DNA from: Nonomuraea gerenzanensis
GTDB taxonomy: Bacteria; Actinomycetota; Actinomycetes; Streptosporangiales; Streptosporangiaceae
Assembly: GCF_020215645.1 (NCBI RefSeq)
Contig: NZ_CP084058.1
Coordinates: 8,370,001-8,434,000 of the forward strand
Direction of reading: 5' to 3'
DNA length: 64,000 nucleotides
A program made the position numbers and the translations under genes. The notes under the pieces are model-generated. The model saw only the letters and a program-made list of their open reading frames with translations, did not search any database and was not told the DNA's origin. Positions 49,237 through 58,093 of the stretch are shown in pieces. Each line of letters begins with the position of its first letter. Within the stretch, counting starts at the first letter, position 1.

Positions 49237-51540
49237 ATGGACGCGTGGGGTGGCCTCAGCGAGGCGGACGAGCAGGAGTTCGCGCGGCTCGACGCGGCCT
49301 TCGAGGCCGGTGAGGAGCTGATCGACGAGTGGGGGGCGGAGTTCGCGACGTGGGCGCACGTCAGGCTCTGCGAGGCTCCGGCCGACGAGCGGCGCCTGGC
49401 GCTGGTGGAGCAGGCGGCCCGGGGCGAGCAGGCGTGGGACAGGGACTCGGTCACCGGTCTGTGGCAGCTGGCGATCGGCTCGGCGCCCCAGTGGGGCGCA
49501 GCCGGGGCCGACCGGTTTCGCGTGCCGCTGGCCGCCACCGCCTCGCTGCCCTATCCGGAGCGGTGGCAGGTGCTGCATCGCGATCTGTCCTGGTTACGCC
49601 GCTACCGGGTGTCGACGTGGGAGCTCATCGGCGACCAGGTGGCGGCGCTGCTGACCGAGCCGGAGACCGGCGACCCGGCAGAGGCGGCCCGTAACGTGCT
49701 GTGGGAGGAGGACCCGTTCGCGGCCCGGCTGCTCGAAGCGTTCGCGCCGCGGCTGGGCTGCCCGCAGGTGCTGCCGCTGCTGCGGCATTGGGCCACCGCC
49801 CGCGACTCCAGGCCGGGCCCGCGCTGGCAGTGGGACGCCAGGGAGCTGCTGACCGGGCAGGCCGTCGAGGTGATCCCCGAGGTGTTGCGGGCGCTCGCCG
49901 CCCATCGCGAGACCACGATCCAGCGCCGGCACCAGGCGGAGCGGGTCTTCGTGCGCGAGCACACCGCCACGACGTTGCGCGGCCTGATCTGGACCTGCGA
50001 GCTGATCAAGGAGCCGTGGGTGACGCCGCTGCTCGGCGACGTGGCCGTGACGACGGGCACCGGCATCGGCGGCTCCGGCGCGAACGCGCGCAGCGAGCTG
50101 CTGGCCAACGCCGCGATCGGGGTGCTGGCCAGGCGCGGCGGCGTGGAGGTGGTCCCGCAGCTGGCCCGCGTGCAGGCGAAGGTGCGCAAGAAGACGATCC
50201 TGGCCGCGGTGGACCGCACGCTGCACGAGGTGGCTGGGCGGGCGGGGCTCTCCCCCGAGCAACTGCTGGACCGCACCGTGCCCACGTTCGGGCTCGGCCG
50301 CGACGGCACCCGTACCGAGCGGGGGCTGAGCCTGTCGCTGGACGGGCGGATCAGCTACGAGGGCCGCAAGACCATCCCCAAGACGGTGGACCGGGAGCTG
50401 CTGGCCGAGTTCAGGGCCACGGCCAAGGAGCTGCAGAAGGCGGTGCCGGCGGAGCGGTTCCGGATCGAGCGGGCGCTGGCCACCGAGCGGATCTGGCGGT
50501 GGCGGGACGTGTGCGAGCACTTCCTCGACCACCCGGTCACCGGCGCGCTGGCCCGCGACCTCATCTGGGAGATCCTCCAGGGCCCCGCCGGGCTGCCTGT
50601 CCAGGTGGACGGGGCCTGGGAGCTGACCGATCCGGCGGGCCGCCGCATCCAGCCGTTCCCCGACACGCCCGTCCTGCTGTGGCACCCCATCGCGCACGAC
50701 GCGCAGGAGGTGCGCGGCTGGCGTGACCACCTCATCGCCGACGAGCGGCGCCAGCCGTTCAAGCAGGCCTTCCGCGAGGTCTACCTGCTCACCCCGGCCG
50801 AGGAGGTGACCCGCGACCACTCCCGCCGCTTCGCCCGCCACCTGCTGCGCTACGGCCAGGCCAAGGCGCTGCTGAGCGGGCGCGGCTGGACCGGCATGTC
50901 GCTGGGCCACTGGGACTGGGAGTGCGGCTCGCACCAGAGCCAGGCCACCAAGAACCTGCCCGGCGGCCTGACCGCGCACTGGGAGTTCCACCTCGACGAG
51001 CACTCCATCGAGCGTGACGGCGCCGGCACGGTCTCGATCTGCGTCAGCGGCGAGCTGTACTTCAGCACCGACGGCCGCCGGGTGCGGCTGGCCGAGGTGC
51101 CGCCGCTGACGCTGTCGGAGGTGCTGCGCGACGCCGATCTGACCGTCGGTGTCGCCTCCACCGGGCTGGACCCGGAGGGGCACGGCGCGTACTGGGAGTC
51201 CTGCAGCTTCGGCGACCTCAGCGAGTCGGCCGAGATGCGCCGCGACGCGCTGGCCCGGCTGCTGCCCCGGCTGGCCATCGCCGACCGGTGCACGCTGGAC
51301 GGCCGGTTCCTGCACGTCAAGGGTGACCTGCGGACGTACAAGATCCACCTGGGCTCCGGCAACATTCTCATGGAGCCCAACGACGCCTACCTGTGCATCG
51401 TCCGGAGCGGTGGCGGCGACCAGGTGTTCCTGCCGTTCGAGGAGGACGGCGGCGTGTTGTCGCTCATCCTGTCGAAGGCGTTCCTGCTGGCCGCCGACAC
51501 CGCGATCACCGATCCGTCGATCATCCGGCAGATTCGCTGA
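49237..51540 (+). CDS. DUF4132-domain protein
   Basis: A 767-residue protein. The C-terminal 200 residues (DHSRRFARHLLRYGQAKALL, SGRGWTGMSLGHWDWECGSH ... YFSTDGRRVRLAEVPPLTLS-EVLRDADL) are the DUF4132 domain. The N-terminal part is a HEAT-like helical region (LLRHWATARDSRPGPRWQWD ... VIPEVLRALAAHRETTIQRR). Members are sometimes linked to WGR or molybdate genes, but no accepted function exists. ATG 49237 follows GGACAGGA. The stop overlaps the convergent acyl-CoA dehydrogenase by 20 bases. Confidence 0.85.
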   Translation: MDAWGGLSEADEQEFARLDAAFEAGEELIDEWGAEFATWAHVRLCEAPADERRLALVEQAARGEQAWDRDSVTGLWQLAIGSAPQWGAAGADRFRVPLAATASLPYPERWQVLHRDLSWLRRYRVSTWELIGDQVAALLTEPETGDPAEAARNVLWEEDPFAARLLEAFAPRLGCPQVLPLLRHWATARDSRPGPRWQWDARELLTGQAVEVIPEVLRALAAHRETTIQRRHQAERVFVREHTATTLRGLIWTCELIKEPWVTPLLGDVAVTTGTGIGGSGANARSELLANAAIGVLARRGGVEVVPQLARVQAKVRKKTILAAVDRTLHEVAGRAGLSPEQLLDRTVPTFGLGRDGTRTERGLSLSLDGRISYEGRKTIPKTVDRELLAEFRATAKELQKAVPAERFRIERALATERIWRWRDVCEHFLDHPVTGALARDLIWEILQGPAGLPVQVDGAWELTDPAGRRIQPFPDTPVLLWHPIAHDAQEVRGWRDHLIADERRQPFKQAFREVYLLTPAEEVTRDHSRRFARHLLRYGQAKALLSGRGWTGMSLGHWDWECGSHQSQATKNLPGGLTAHWEFHLDEHSIERDGAGTVSICVSGELYFSTDGRRVRLAEVPPLTLSEVLRDADLTVGVASTGLDPEGHGAYWESCSFGDLSESAEMRRDALARLLPRLAIADRCTLDGRFLHVKGDLRTYKIHLGSGNILMEPNDAYLCIVRSGGGDQVFLPFEEDGGVLSLILSKAFLLAADTAITDPSIIRQIR

Positions 51541-53185
51541 AGGCGCCCGCGAGCAGCTCGTCGAAGGGGTCGTCGGCGGGGCGGTCGATGCCGCGCAGCG
51601 GGCCCTGGTCCGCCAGGTGCGCCTCGGCGTACAGGCGGGCCACGAGGGCCTTGCGCTCGTCGTCGAGCCCCCAGGTGGCCTGGTCCTCCAGAAGCGCGGC
51701 GGCGTAGACGTCGGCCATGAACTGCGCCAGCGGGTACAACCGCGCCTCGGCCGCCGCGGGCTCCAGCGCGGACCACGCCTCGACGGCCTTGGTGAGGTCG
51801 TCGACGCGGGCCTGGACCAGGTCGGAGGTGGCCAGGGCGCGGACGTGGTCGAGGAAGGGCAGGTGGGCGCGTTCCTTGAGCATGGCGCGGCGCACGTCCA
51901 GGCAGAGGATGTTGTCTCCGCCCTCCCAGATCGGGTTGACCTGCGCGTCGCGCAGCAGGCGGGCCACCGGCCACTGCTCGATGTAGCCGTTGCCGCCGTG
52001 CACCTCGACGGCGTCGGAGGCGGCGGTCACGCCGAGGCGGGCGGCGCGCAGCTTGATCAGCGCGGGCGCCAGGCGCAGCCGGGGCCCGACGTGCCCGTCG
52101 AACACCATCGCCTGCGCGGCCTCGACCTCGACGATCAGCTCGCTCAGCTTGCGCCGCATGAGCGGCTGCTCGACGAGCGGCCGGCCGAACGCCTCGCGGG
52201 CGCGGGCGTAGCAGAGCGCCTCAACCAGTGCCCGCCTGGCCACGCCGACGCCCATCATGGCCACGCCCAGGCGGGAGGCGTTGGTGAGCTTCATCATCGT
52301 GCCGAGCCCCGAGCCGGAGCCCTGCCCGGCCAGCAGGAACGCCTCCGCGCCCGCCAGCTCGACCTCGGCGGAGGCGACGGACCTGGTGCCGAGCTTGTCC
52401 TTGAGCCTGCGGATGCGCACCCCGTTGCGGCTGCCGTCGCGCCGCTCCCACAACACCAGGAACGGCGCCACGGCGCCTTCGGGCAGCCTGGCCAGCACGA
52501 CGAAGGCGGAGCCGTTGGCGTTGGAGGCGAACCACTTGTAGCCGGTCAGCAGCCACGCGTCGCCGGCGGGCACCGCCTCGGTCTCCAGCGCCGCCAGGTC
52601 GGAGCCGCCGGTCCGTTCGGTGAAAAGCTGTGCGGCCTCGCCGGAGTAGTAGCCGTTGGCGAAGATCTCCCGCACCCGGTCGCGTACGTCCGCGGGCGCG
52701 TGCTTCTCGGCAAGCGAGACCACCATGTCCCCGCCTGTGCCGAGCGCGCAGCCCATCCCGATGTCGGCCTGGTCGAGCAGGTACGTCCAGGCGGCGCCCA
52801 GCGCGGCGGGATCGGCCCCGTTCGCCCTGGCCTGCCCGGCGAAGGACGGGGAGGTGAAGTTGTCGGCCATCAGCGCCTGGCGGGCGGTGTGGAAGGACGG
52901 CGGCATGACGACCTGGCTGACGTCTCTGCCCCACTTGTCGTACTTCTCCAGCCGCGGCGGGTTGCGGTCGGTCTCCTCGGCGCATGCGGCGACGAGACCG
53001 CCCGTCAGCTCGCCGAGCCGGTCGAGGTGCGGCTGCGCCCAGGCGAAGCCGTCACCCAGGTGCCGCCGCATGAGCAGGCGGAGCGTGGGGTCGCAGCGCC
53101 ACCAGTTGCGCCCCGCGGCGCCCTGGTAGCGCTCGGTGGCGTAACGGTCGCTGCGGTCGAACGGTTCGATGAGATACCGGCCCAT
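51521..53185 (-). CDS. acyl-CoA dehydrogenase, AidB-like
   Basis: A 554-residue flavoprotein, longer than ordinary acyl-CoA dehydrogenases (about 380) and equal to the AidB/isovaleryl-type class. Landmarks: LDQADIGMGCALGTGGDMVV, LFTERTGGSDLAALETEAVP (FAD contact), TGYKWFASNANGSAFVVLAR, KLGTRSVASAEVELAGAEAF, YARAREAFGRPLVEQPLMRR, and VEVHGGNGYIEQWPVARLLR-DAQVNPIWEGGDNI, which contains the usual end of the active site. ATG 53185 lacks a good ribosome site; a leaderless message is possible. It is divergent from a PaaX regulator. Confidence 0.93.
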   Translation of the reverse strand: MGRYLIEPFDRSDRYATERYQGAAGRNWWRCDPTLRLLMRRHLGDGFAWAQPHLDRLGELTGGLVAACAEETDRNPPRLEKYDKWGRDVSQVVMPPSFHTARQALMADNFTSPSFAGQARANGADPAALGAAWTYLLDQADIGMGCALGTGGDMVVSLAEKHAPADVRDRVREIFANGYYSGEAAQLFTERTGGSDLAALETEAVPAGDAWLLTGYKWFASNANGSAFVVLARLPEGAVAPFLVLWERRDGSRNGVRIRRLKDKLGTRSVASAEVELAGAEAFLLAGQGSGSGLGTMMKLTNASRLGVAMMGVGVARRALVEALCYARAREAFGRPLVEQPLMRRKLSELIVEVEAAQAMVFDGHVGPRLRLAPALIKLRAARLGVTAASDAVEVHGGNGYIEQWPVARLLRDAQVNPIWEGGDNILCLDVRRAMLKERAHLPFLDHVRALATSDLVQARVDDLTKAVEAWSALEPAAAEARLYPLAQFMADVYAAALLEDQATWGLDDERKALVARLYAEAHLADQGPLRGIDRPADDPFDELLAGAFSESAG

Positions 53186-53216
53186 ACTCGCGAGTGTTAC
53201 ATATACTCGACACGCG
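53186..53216. promoter_or_regulatory. PaaX-type operator region
   Basis: The 31-base gap between divergent genes holds ACTCGCGAGT (10-base perfect palindrome, 53186-53195) and a second half-site ATACTCG 16 bases on. Both starts lie at its edges, so binding would block both promoters. Confidence 0.55.
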
Positions 53217-53933
53217 ATGGAAGAGCGTAATGGCCTGAGTGCGCGTTCGGCGGTGCTGAGCGCGCTGCTGGGCAGCCACCCGCCCCGGCTGCCCGCCCGC
53301 CACCTGGTGCGCATCGGCGCGCTGTTCGGCATCGCGGAGGGCACGGTCAGGGTGGCGCTGTCGCGCATGGTGGCGGCCGGTGACCTGCTGCAGAGCGACG
53401 GGCAGTACACGCTGTCGCAGCGGCTGGTGGAGCGCCAGGCCAGGCAGGACGAGAGCCGCGACCCGCACACCAAGGCGTGGGACGGCACGTGGGAGGTGGC
53501 CGTGGTGACGGCCGAGCGGCGCGCGCCCGCCGACCGGGCCGCGCTGCGGCACACGATGACCGCGCTGCGCCTGGCCGAGCTGCGCGAGGGCACCTGGCTG
53601 CGCCCGGCGAACCTGGTGCGGGCCTGGCCGGAGATCGTCACCGCGCAGTGCACGCTCATCGACGGCCGCCCGCACGGCGACCCCACTCCCCTGCTGTGGG
53701 ACCTGGACGGCTGGGCGGCCGAGGCGCGGCGCCTGGAGCGGGCGCTCGACGGCGCGCGGGGGCTGGCCGAGGGCTTCCTCGTCTCGGCCGCCGTGCTGCG
53801 CCACCTGCTGGCCGACCCGCTGCTGCCCACCGAGCTGCTGCCGGACGGCTGGCCGGGCGCGCGGCTACGGGCCCGCTACGACGCCTTCGACCGCCGCTAC
53901 CGCGAGGTGCTGCAGGAGCACCTCAGAGGCTGA
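53217..53933 (+). CDS. PaaX-family transcriptional regulator
   Basis: A 238-residue regulator of the phenylacetyl-CoA-sensing type: N-terminal winged helix (RSAVLSALLGSHPPRLPARH-LVRIGALFGIAEGTVRVALS), SDGQYTLSQRLVERQARQDE, the central TKAWDGTWEVAVVTAERRAP and LREGTWLRPANL. PaaX-like proteins repress aromatic and acyl-CoA catabolism and respond to an acyl-CoA ligand. Here the divergent acyl-CoA dehydrogenase is the probable target. ATG 53217 starts directly after the operator, with no leader to speak of. Its stop overlaps the next convergent gene by 11 bases. Confidence 0.92.
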   Translation: MEERNGLSARSAVLSALLGSHPPRLPARHLVRIGALFGIAEGTVRVALSRMVAAGDLLQSDGQYTLSQRLVERQARQDESRDPHTKAWDGTWEVAVVTAERRAPADRAALRHTMTALRLAELREGTWLRPANLVRAWPEIVTAQCTLIDGRPHGDPTPLLWDLDGWAAEARRLERALDGARGLAEGFLVSAAVLRHLLADPLLPTELLPDGWPGARLRARYDAFDRRYREVLQEHLRG

Positions 53934-54951
53934 CGCCGAAGATCGTCCGCTTGTTCCTGAACTCGCTGACGCTCCACAGCTTGCCGTCCTGCACGGTCAG
54001 GTCCTCGGGGCCGATCGGGAACGGCCTGGTCTGCAGCTCTGCCCCCTTGTACACGAGCAGCTTGCCGTTGGCGGTGGAGCCGGCCGACTGGCTCAGGTAC
54101 CACGTGCCGCGGTACGACATCGCGCCCTGGATCTTCGGGTGCCCCATGACGAACGCGTCGACGGGCTCCCCGCCCGCCAGGTCCAGGTCCCAGCGCCCCA
54201 CCCAGCCGTCGGGGGTCCTCTCCTGGTACTGGCCCGTGATGAGCCGCGGCGTGTCGCCGCTGCGGTCGATCGAGACGAACGAGAACAGCGGCCCCGGCCG
54301 CGCCACCCGCCACAGGTCGGTCTGCGGGATGACGTAGCGGTAGCCGAAGGCGTGCAGCCTGCCGCCGTGGCGGCCGACGCGCTTGCCGTCGCCCAGGTCG
54401 TTCTGCGCGGTGCGCAGGTCGAGCAGGTTGTTGAGGTCGAAGACGCGCAGCCCCCGGGTGGTGTCGGCGACGTAGAGCAGGTCGCCGTGGCAGGCGATGC
54501 CGCCGGCGTGGATGTCGATCGGCCCGTACGAGCCGTCCGGCTTGGCCTGCACCAGCAGCGCGTGCTGGTACTTCAGCGACTTGGGGCTGAAGAACGACAC
54601 CCTGATGCCCCGCTCGCCCGCCTGCGGCTTGAAGTACCAGCTCACCATGAACGCGGGGATCCCGATGGCGCCCGAGTCCTCGCTGCCGGTCAGGCCCTGG
54701 GGATACCAGTCGGCGGTGTCCTGGTCCTTGTCGTCGAAGGCGTACCACTCGGCGGGCCTGGGCCGCATCGAGCCCATCGCCGCGGCGGCGCCCTTCCTCG
54801 TGCCGGTCCTGTTGGCCTGCGCCAGCACCGCCTCGACGGACGTGCCGCCGATCTCGCTCGCCAGCTTGGCCGCCCCCTCGGCCAGGTCGCCCGTCTCCCG
54901 ATTCAGGGCAAAGGCCGCCTTATCGGTGGGAACCATCCCCGTACCCGCCAT
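53923..54951 (-). CDS. conserved hypothetical protein, beta-propeller-like
   Basis: A 342-residue protein without a signal peptide. The C-terminal three quarters show short beta repeats with hydrophobic-x-D turns (GGIACHGDLLYVADTTRGLR-VFDLNNLLDL, HAFGYRYVIPQTDLWRV, DAFVMGHPKIQGAMSYRGTW, LTVQDGKLWSVSEFRNKRTI), like a beta-propeller. The N-terminal part (ALNRETGDLAEGAAKLASEI) is helical and contains AEWYAFDDKDQDTADWYPQG. I recognise no catalytic motif. ATG 54951 follows GGTGAGG. It is followed in transcription by nothing co-directional; a secreted-protein-like fold in a cytosolic protein is noted. Confidence 0.7.
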   Translation of the reverse strand: MAGTGMVPTDKAAFALNRETGDLAEGAAKLASEIGGTSVEAVLAQANRTGTRKGAAAAMGSMRPRPAEWYAFDDKDQDTADWYPQGLTGSEDSGAIGIPAFMVSWYFKPQAGERGIRVSFFSPKSLKYQHALLVQAKPDGSYGPIDIHAGGIACHGDLLYVADTTRGLRVFDLNNLLDLRTAQNDLGDGKRVGRHGGRLHAFGYRYVIPQTDLWRVARPGPLFSFVSIDRSGDTPRLITGQYQERTPDGWVGRWDLDLAGGEPVDAFVMGHPKIQGAMSYRGTWYLSQSAGSTANGKLLVYKGAELQTRPFPIGPEDLTVQDGKLWSVSEFRNKRTIFGVSL

Positions 54952-55014
54952 ATCCGCCTCACCTTTTCCGTCTCTTGACCAGTTTGACGGAACGGGGATG
55001 GTCAAGGTTGGCGA

Positions 55015-56412
55015 TCACTTCCACAAATGCACGGGCGTCCCCGAGAGTGCCAGCTCGCGGTAGCGGCGCACGAGCTCGCGCCGGTCGCCGCCGAGGCGCG
55101 CCAGCGTCTCCCGCTGCCACACCGAGCCGGTGCGGCGCAGCCGGGTCCGCTGCGCGATCACGTCCAGGGCCCGGTCGGCGTCGTTCGGCGCCACCCCGGC
55201 TCCCAGCAGCCCCTTCCTGGCCTCGGGCAGCAGGTACAGGACCAGCTCCGCGGCGTCGTGCTCGCCCTCCATGCCCGGCCAGGAGAGCTTGGCGTCCAGG
55301 CCGTGCATGGCGGCGTGGTAGAAGTTCTGGTACGCCGTCGCGAACCGGTACCCGGTCAGGTCCCGCTCGGCCTGCGAGAGCGTCAGCCCGAGCAGGAAGG
55401 CCGTGTTCGCCGCCATGTCCGCGCAGGAGGGCCCGGCGGGCAGCGCCCGCATCTCGATGCGCAGGTGACCGCCGTCGGCGGGGTCGTAGACGGGGCGGTT
55501 CCACTGCCAGATCGTGCCCTGGTGCAGCCGCAGCTCCGGCACCTCGTGCCGGTCCGCGCCCTCGGTGAGGTCGGGCACGATCGGGTCGTAGTCCTGCACG
55601 TACCGCTCGAACAGCTCGTGCGCGCCCTCGCGCACCCAGTCCGAGCCGAACGTCACCCGCCCGTCCCTGCGCTCGCGCCGCTGCACGTCCCGGTCGTCGG
55701 CGGCCTCCTCCATGAGCGCGATGCGGGTCTCCTCCCACAGCTCGCGCCCCAGGAAGAACGGCGAGTTCCCGCACGCCGCCAGCACCGGCCCGATGGCGAG
55801 CTGGGCGGCGTTGAACAGGCGGGCGAACCGCTCGGGCGGCGTACGGATGTGCACCTGCCAGGAGGTGTTGGCGCTCTCCAGGATCACGTCCTCGACCGAC
55901 AGCTCCAGGTCGTCGATCTTGACCAGGAACGGCTCCAGCCGCAGCCGCCGCAGGCCCCTGCTCATGGCCCGGTAACGGTTCTGATCGCTCATCGCGCCCA
56001 GCGTGAAGTCCTCGGTGTCGAGCGTGGGCAGGATGCCGATGGGCAGCGCGCCGCCGCCCCGCACGGCGCCGTCCACCTTGGTGATGGTCTCCTGCACCTC
56101 GGCGCTCAGCCGCTCGAAGGGCCTGCCCGCCAGGGGCAGCGGGGTCAGGTTCACCTCGAGGTTGTAGCGGCCCAGCTCCAGCACCACGCGGTCGTCGCCC
56201 AGGGCGTCACGCACCTGGTCGTTGCGTGACAGCGGCCGCCCGTCCTCGTCGATCAGGAACAGCTCCAGCTCGGCCCCGATCGTGACCGGTCCCTGGCCGA
56301 AGCCGGGGGTGTCGAGCAGCTCGCGCAGCACGCCGAGCTGCTCCCGGATGCGTTCCCCGAAGCGGGCATACTCCGCCTCGGTAAATCGCTCCTTATCCAG
56401 ATCTCTTCCCAT
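55015..56412 (-). CDS. glutamate-cysteine-ligase-like carboxylate-amine ligase (GCS2 family)
   Basis: A 465-residue protein: VTIGAELELFLIDEDGRPLS (GxExE metal/ATP motif), VVLELGRYNLEVNLTPLPLA, ILPTLDTEDFTLGAMSDQNR-Y and ANTSWQVHIRTPPERFARLF, with FFLGRELWEETRIALMEEA. These are GCS2 landmarks. In actinomycetes related proteins include EgtA (ergothioneine) and ATP-grasp-like ligases of unknown substrate; this one has no ergothioneine neighbours, so the substrate is open. ATG 56412 chosen by homology of MGRDLDKERF; upstream ATG 56430 is possible. It shares strand with the SDR gene upstream (36-base gap). Confidence 0.88.
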   Translation of the reverse strand: MGRDLDKERFTEAEYARFGERIREQLGVLRELLDTPGFGQGPVTIGAELELFLIDEDGRPLSRNDQVRDALGDDRVVLELGRYNLEVNLTPLPLAGRPFERLSAEVQETITKVDGAVRGGGALPIGILPTLDTEDFTLGAMSDQNRYRAMSRGLRRLRLEPFLVKIDDLELSVEDVILESANTSWQVHIRTPPERFARLFNAAQLAIGPVLAACGNSPFFLGRELWEETRIALMEEAADDRDVQRRERRDGRVTFGSDWVREGAHELFERYVQDYDPIVPDLTEGADRHEVPELRLHQGTIWQWNRPVYDPADGGHLRIEMRALPAGPSCADMAANTAFLLGLTLSQAERDLTGYRFATAYQNFYHAAMHGLDAKLSWPGMEGEHDAAELVLYLLPEARKGLLGAGVAPNDADRALDVIAQRTRLRRTGSVWQRETLARLGGDRRELVRRYRELALSGTPVHLWK

Positions 56413-56448
56413 CACCCCAATCTGTCCCAAAAGTCAGCCTTGACACCT

Positions 56449-57159
56449 TCACCAGCGAACGGTGCCCGCATCCTCCAGATAGGCGCCGCTGGGACCGTTC
56501 TCATCCAGCGTGGCGAGCCGGACGGCGATGGCCGCGCCCTGCTCGGGCGTGCGGAACCCCTGGTGCTGGTTGAGGTCGGTGGCGCAGTAGCCGGGGTTGG
56601 CGGCGTTCACCTTGATCGGGGTGTCCTTCAGCTCCTTGGCGTAGCAGACCGTGACCATGTTGAGCGCGGACTTGGAGGAGTTGTAGGTCAGGGCGTTGAA
56701 CTCGCCGAACGGGCTGTCCGGGTCCACCGCCATGGCCAGCGAGCCCAGCTCGCTCGACATGTTCACGATCCGCCCCGCCGGCGACCTGCGCAGCAGCGGC
56801 AACATCGCGTTGGTCACGGTGACGACGCCGAACACGTTCGTCTCGTAGACCTCCCTGATCTGCGCGGCCGTGGCGGCGCTGGGCACGAAGGCGGCCGGGT
56901 CACCGGTGATGCCGGCGTTGTTGACCAGGATGTCGAGGCGGCCGTACTCGCTGTCGATCCACTTCGCGGCGGCGGCCACGCTCTCCTCGTCGGTGACGTC
57001 GAGCCGGACGTACGGCTGCCCGAGCCGCTCGGCGGCGGCCTTGCCGCGCCCCTCGTCACGCGACCCCACGACCGTGGTGACGCCCTGCTCGGCCAGCAGG
57101 CGCGCGATCTCGTAGCCGATGCCCTTGTTGGCACCCGTGATGAGTGCGATTCTCGTCAT
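56449..57159 (-). CDS. classical short-chain dehydrogenase/reductase
   Basis: A 236-residue SDR: TGANKGIGYEIARLL (NADP-type site), VGSRDEGRGK, LDILVNNAGITGD (NNAG), IVNMSSELGSLAM (catalytic Ser), YNSSKSALNM (YxxxK: Tyr, Ser, Ser, Ser, Lys) and VNAANPGYCATDL. Carbonyl-reductase-like. ATG 57159 lacks a strong ribosome site. Divergent from an MmyB-like regulator 102 bases away, which probably controls it; the GCS2 gene follows it. Confidence 0.93.
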   Translation of the reverse strand: MTRIALITGANKGIGYEIARLLAEQGVTTVVGSRDEGRGKAAAERLGQPYVRLDVTDEESVAAAAKWIDSEYGRLDILVNNAGITGDPAAFVPSAATAAQIREVYETNVFGVVTVTNAMLPLLRRSPAGRIVNMSSELGSLAMAVDPDSPFGEFNALTYNSSKSALNMVTVCYAKELKDTPIKVNAANPGYCATDLNQHQGFRTPEQGAAIAVRLATLDENGPSGAYLEDAGTVRW

Positions 57160-57261
57160 GCCTCCACGTTCGCCCTGGTCACGGGCCGGCGGGAGAGACC
57201 TGGGGAGGCTGGTATCAGCGGTACCACCCACGCGGGCGGTTCCGTCACCGACGATGGAAGC

Positions 57262-58092
57262 ATGAACCGCGACGAACTCGCCGAATTCCTCCGCGTCAGC
57301 CGCGCCCGGATCACGCCCGCGGACGTGGGCCTGCCGGCCGGGGGCACCCGCCGAACGCCGGGCCTGCGCCGGCAGGAGGTCGCGCAGCTCGCGGGCATGT
57401 CGATCGACTACTACATCAGGCTGGAGCAGGGCCGGGGCCCGCACCCGTCCAGGCAGGTGGTCAACGCGCTGGCCAGGGCCCTCATGCTGGGCCAGGACGA
57501 GCGCACCCACCTGTTCCACCTGGCGGGCCAGCCGCTGGACCCGCCGCGGATCAGGGAGGATGTGCCGCAGAGCATGCTGCACCTGATCGCGTTCCTGGAC
57601 GAGGTGCCCGCCTACGTGCTCGACGCCCGCTACGACCTGCGGGCCTGGAACCCCATGGCGTCCCTCCTCATGGGCGGCCTCGACTGCCTGGCGCCCGACG
57701 AGCGCAACGTCCTGCGCTGGGTCTTCATGTCGCCCGACATCGGCGCGCACTTCGACGACGAGGAGAAGGGCGCCTTCGCCCGCGCCTCGGTCGCCGACCT
57801 GCGCGCCGCCGCGGGCCGCTATCCGGACGACCGGCGGATCCAGGCGCTGGTGGCCGAGCTGCTCGCGCTCAGCCCCGAGTTCGCCGAGCTGTGGGCGCGG
57901 CACGAGGTCCGGGTGCGCAGGGAGCAGCGCAAGCACATCCACCACCCGGCCATCGGCGCGATCGAGACGATCTGCCAGGTCATGCCGGTGCCCGACCGCG
58001 ACGACCTGCGCCTGGTGCTCTACACCACCGAGCCAGGCTCGCCGTCGCACCGGGCCTTGCGCGAGCTGCGGCAACTCACTCTAAGCTCATGA
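57262..58092 (+). CDS. XRE-type regulator with MmyB-like ligand domain
   Basis: A 276-residue protein. The XRE helix-turn-helix is [40 protein letters not shown] (about 31-70). The C-terminal MmyB-like domain carries [20 protein letters not shown] and [20 protein letters not shown]. Members often regulate an adjacent divergent SDR and respond to a small ligand, matching this layout. ATG 57262. The next gene, an alcohol dehydrogenase, begins 2 bases after its stop, so the regulator and the dehydrogenase are co-translated. Confidence 0.92.
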   Translation: MNRDELAEFLRVSRARITPADVGLPAGGTRRTPGLRRQEVAQLAGMSIDYYIRLEQGRGPHPSRQVVNALARALMLGQDERTHLFHLAGQPLDPPRIREDVPQSMLHLIAFLDEVPAYVLDARYDLRAWNPMASLLMGGLDCLAPDERNVLRWVFMSPDIGAHFDDEEKGAFARASVADLRAAAGRYPDDRRIQALVAELLALSPEFAELWARHEVRVRREQRKHIHHPAIGAIETICQVMPVPDRDDLRLVLYTTEPGSPSHRALRELRQLTLSS

Positions 58093-58093
58093 G

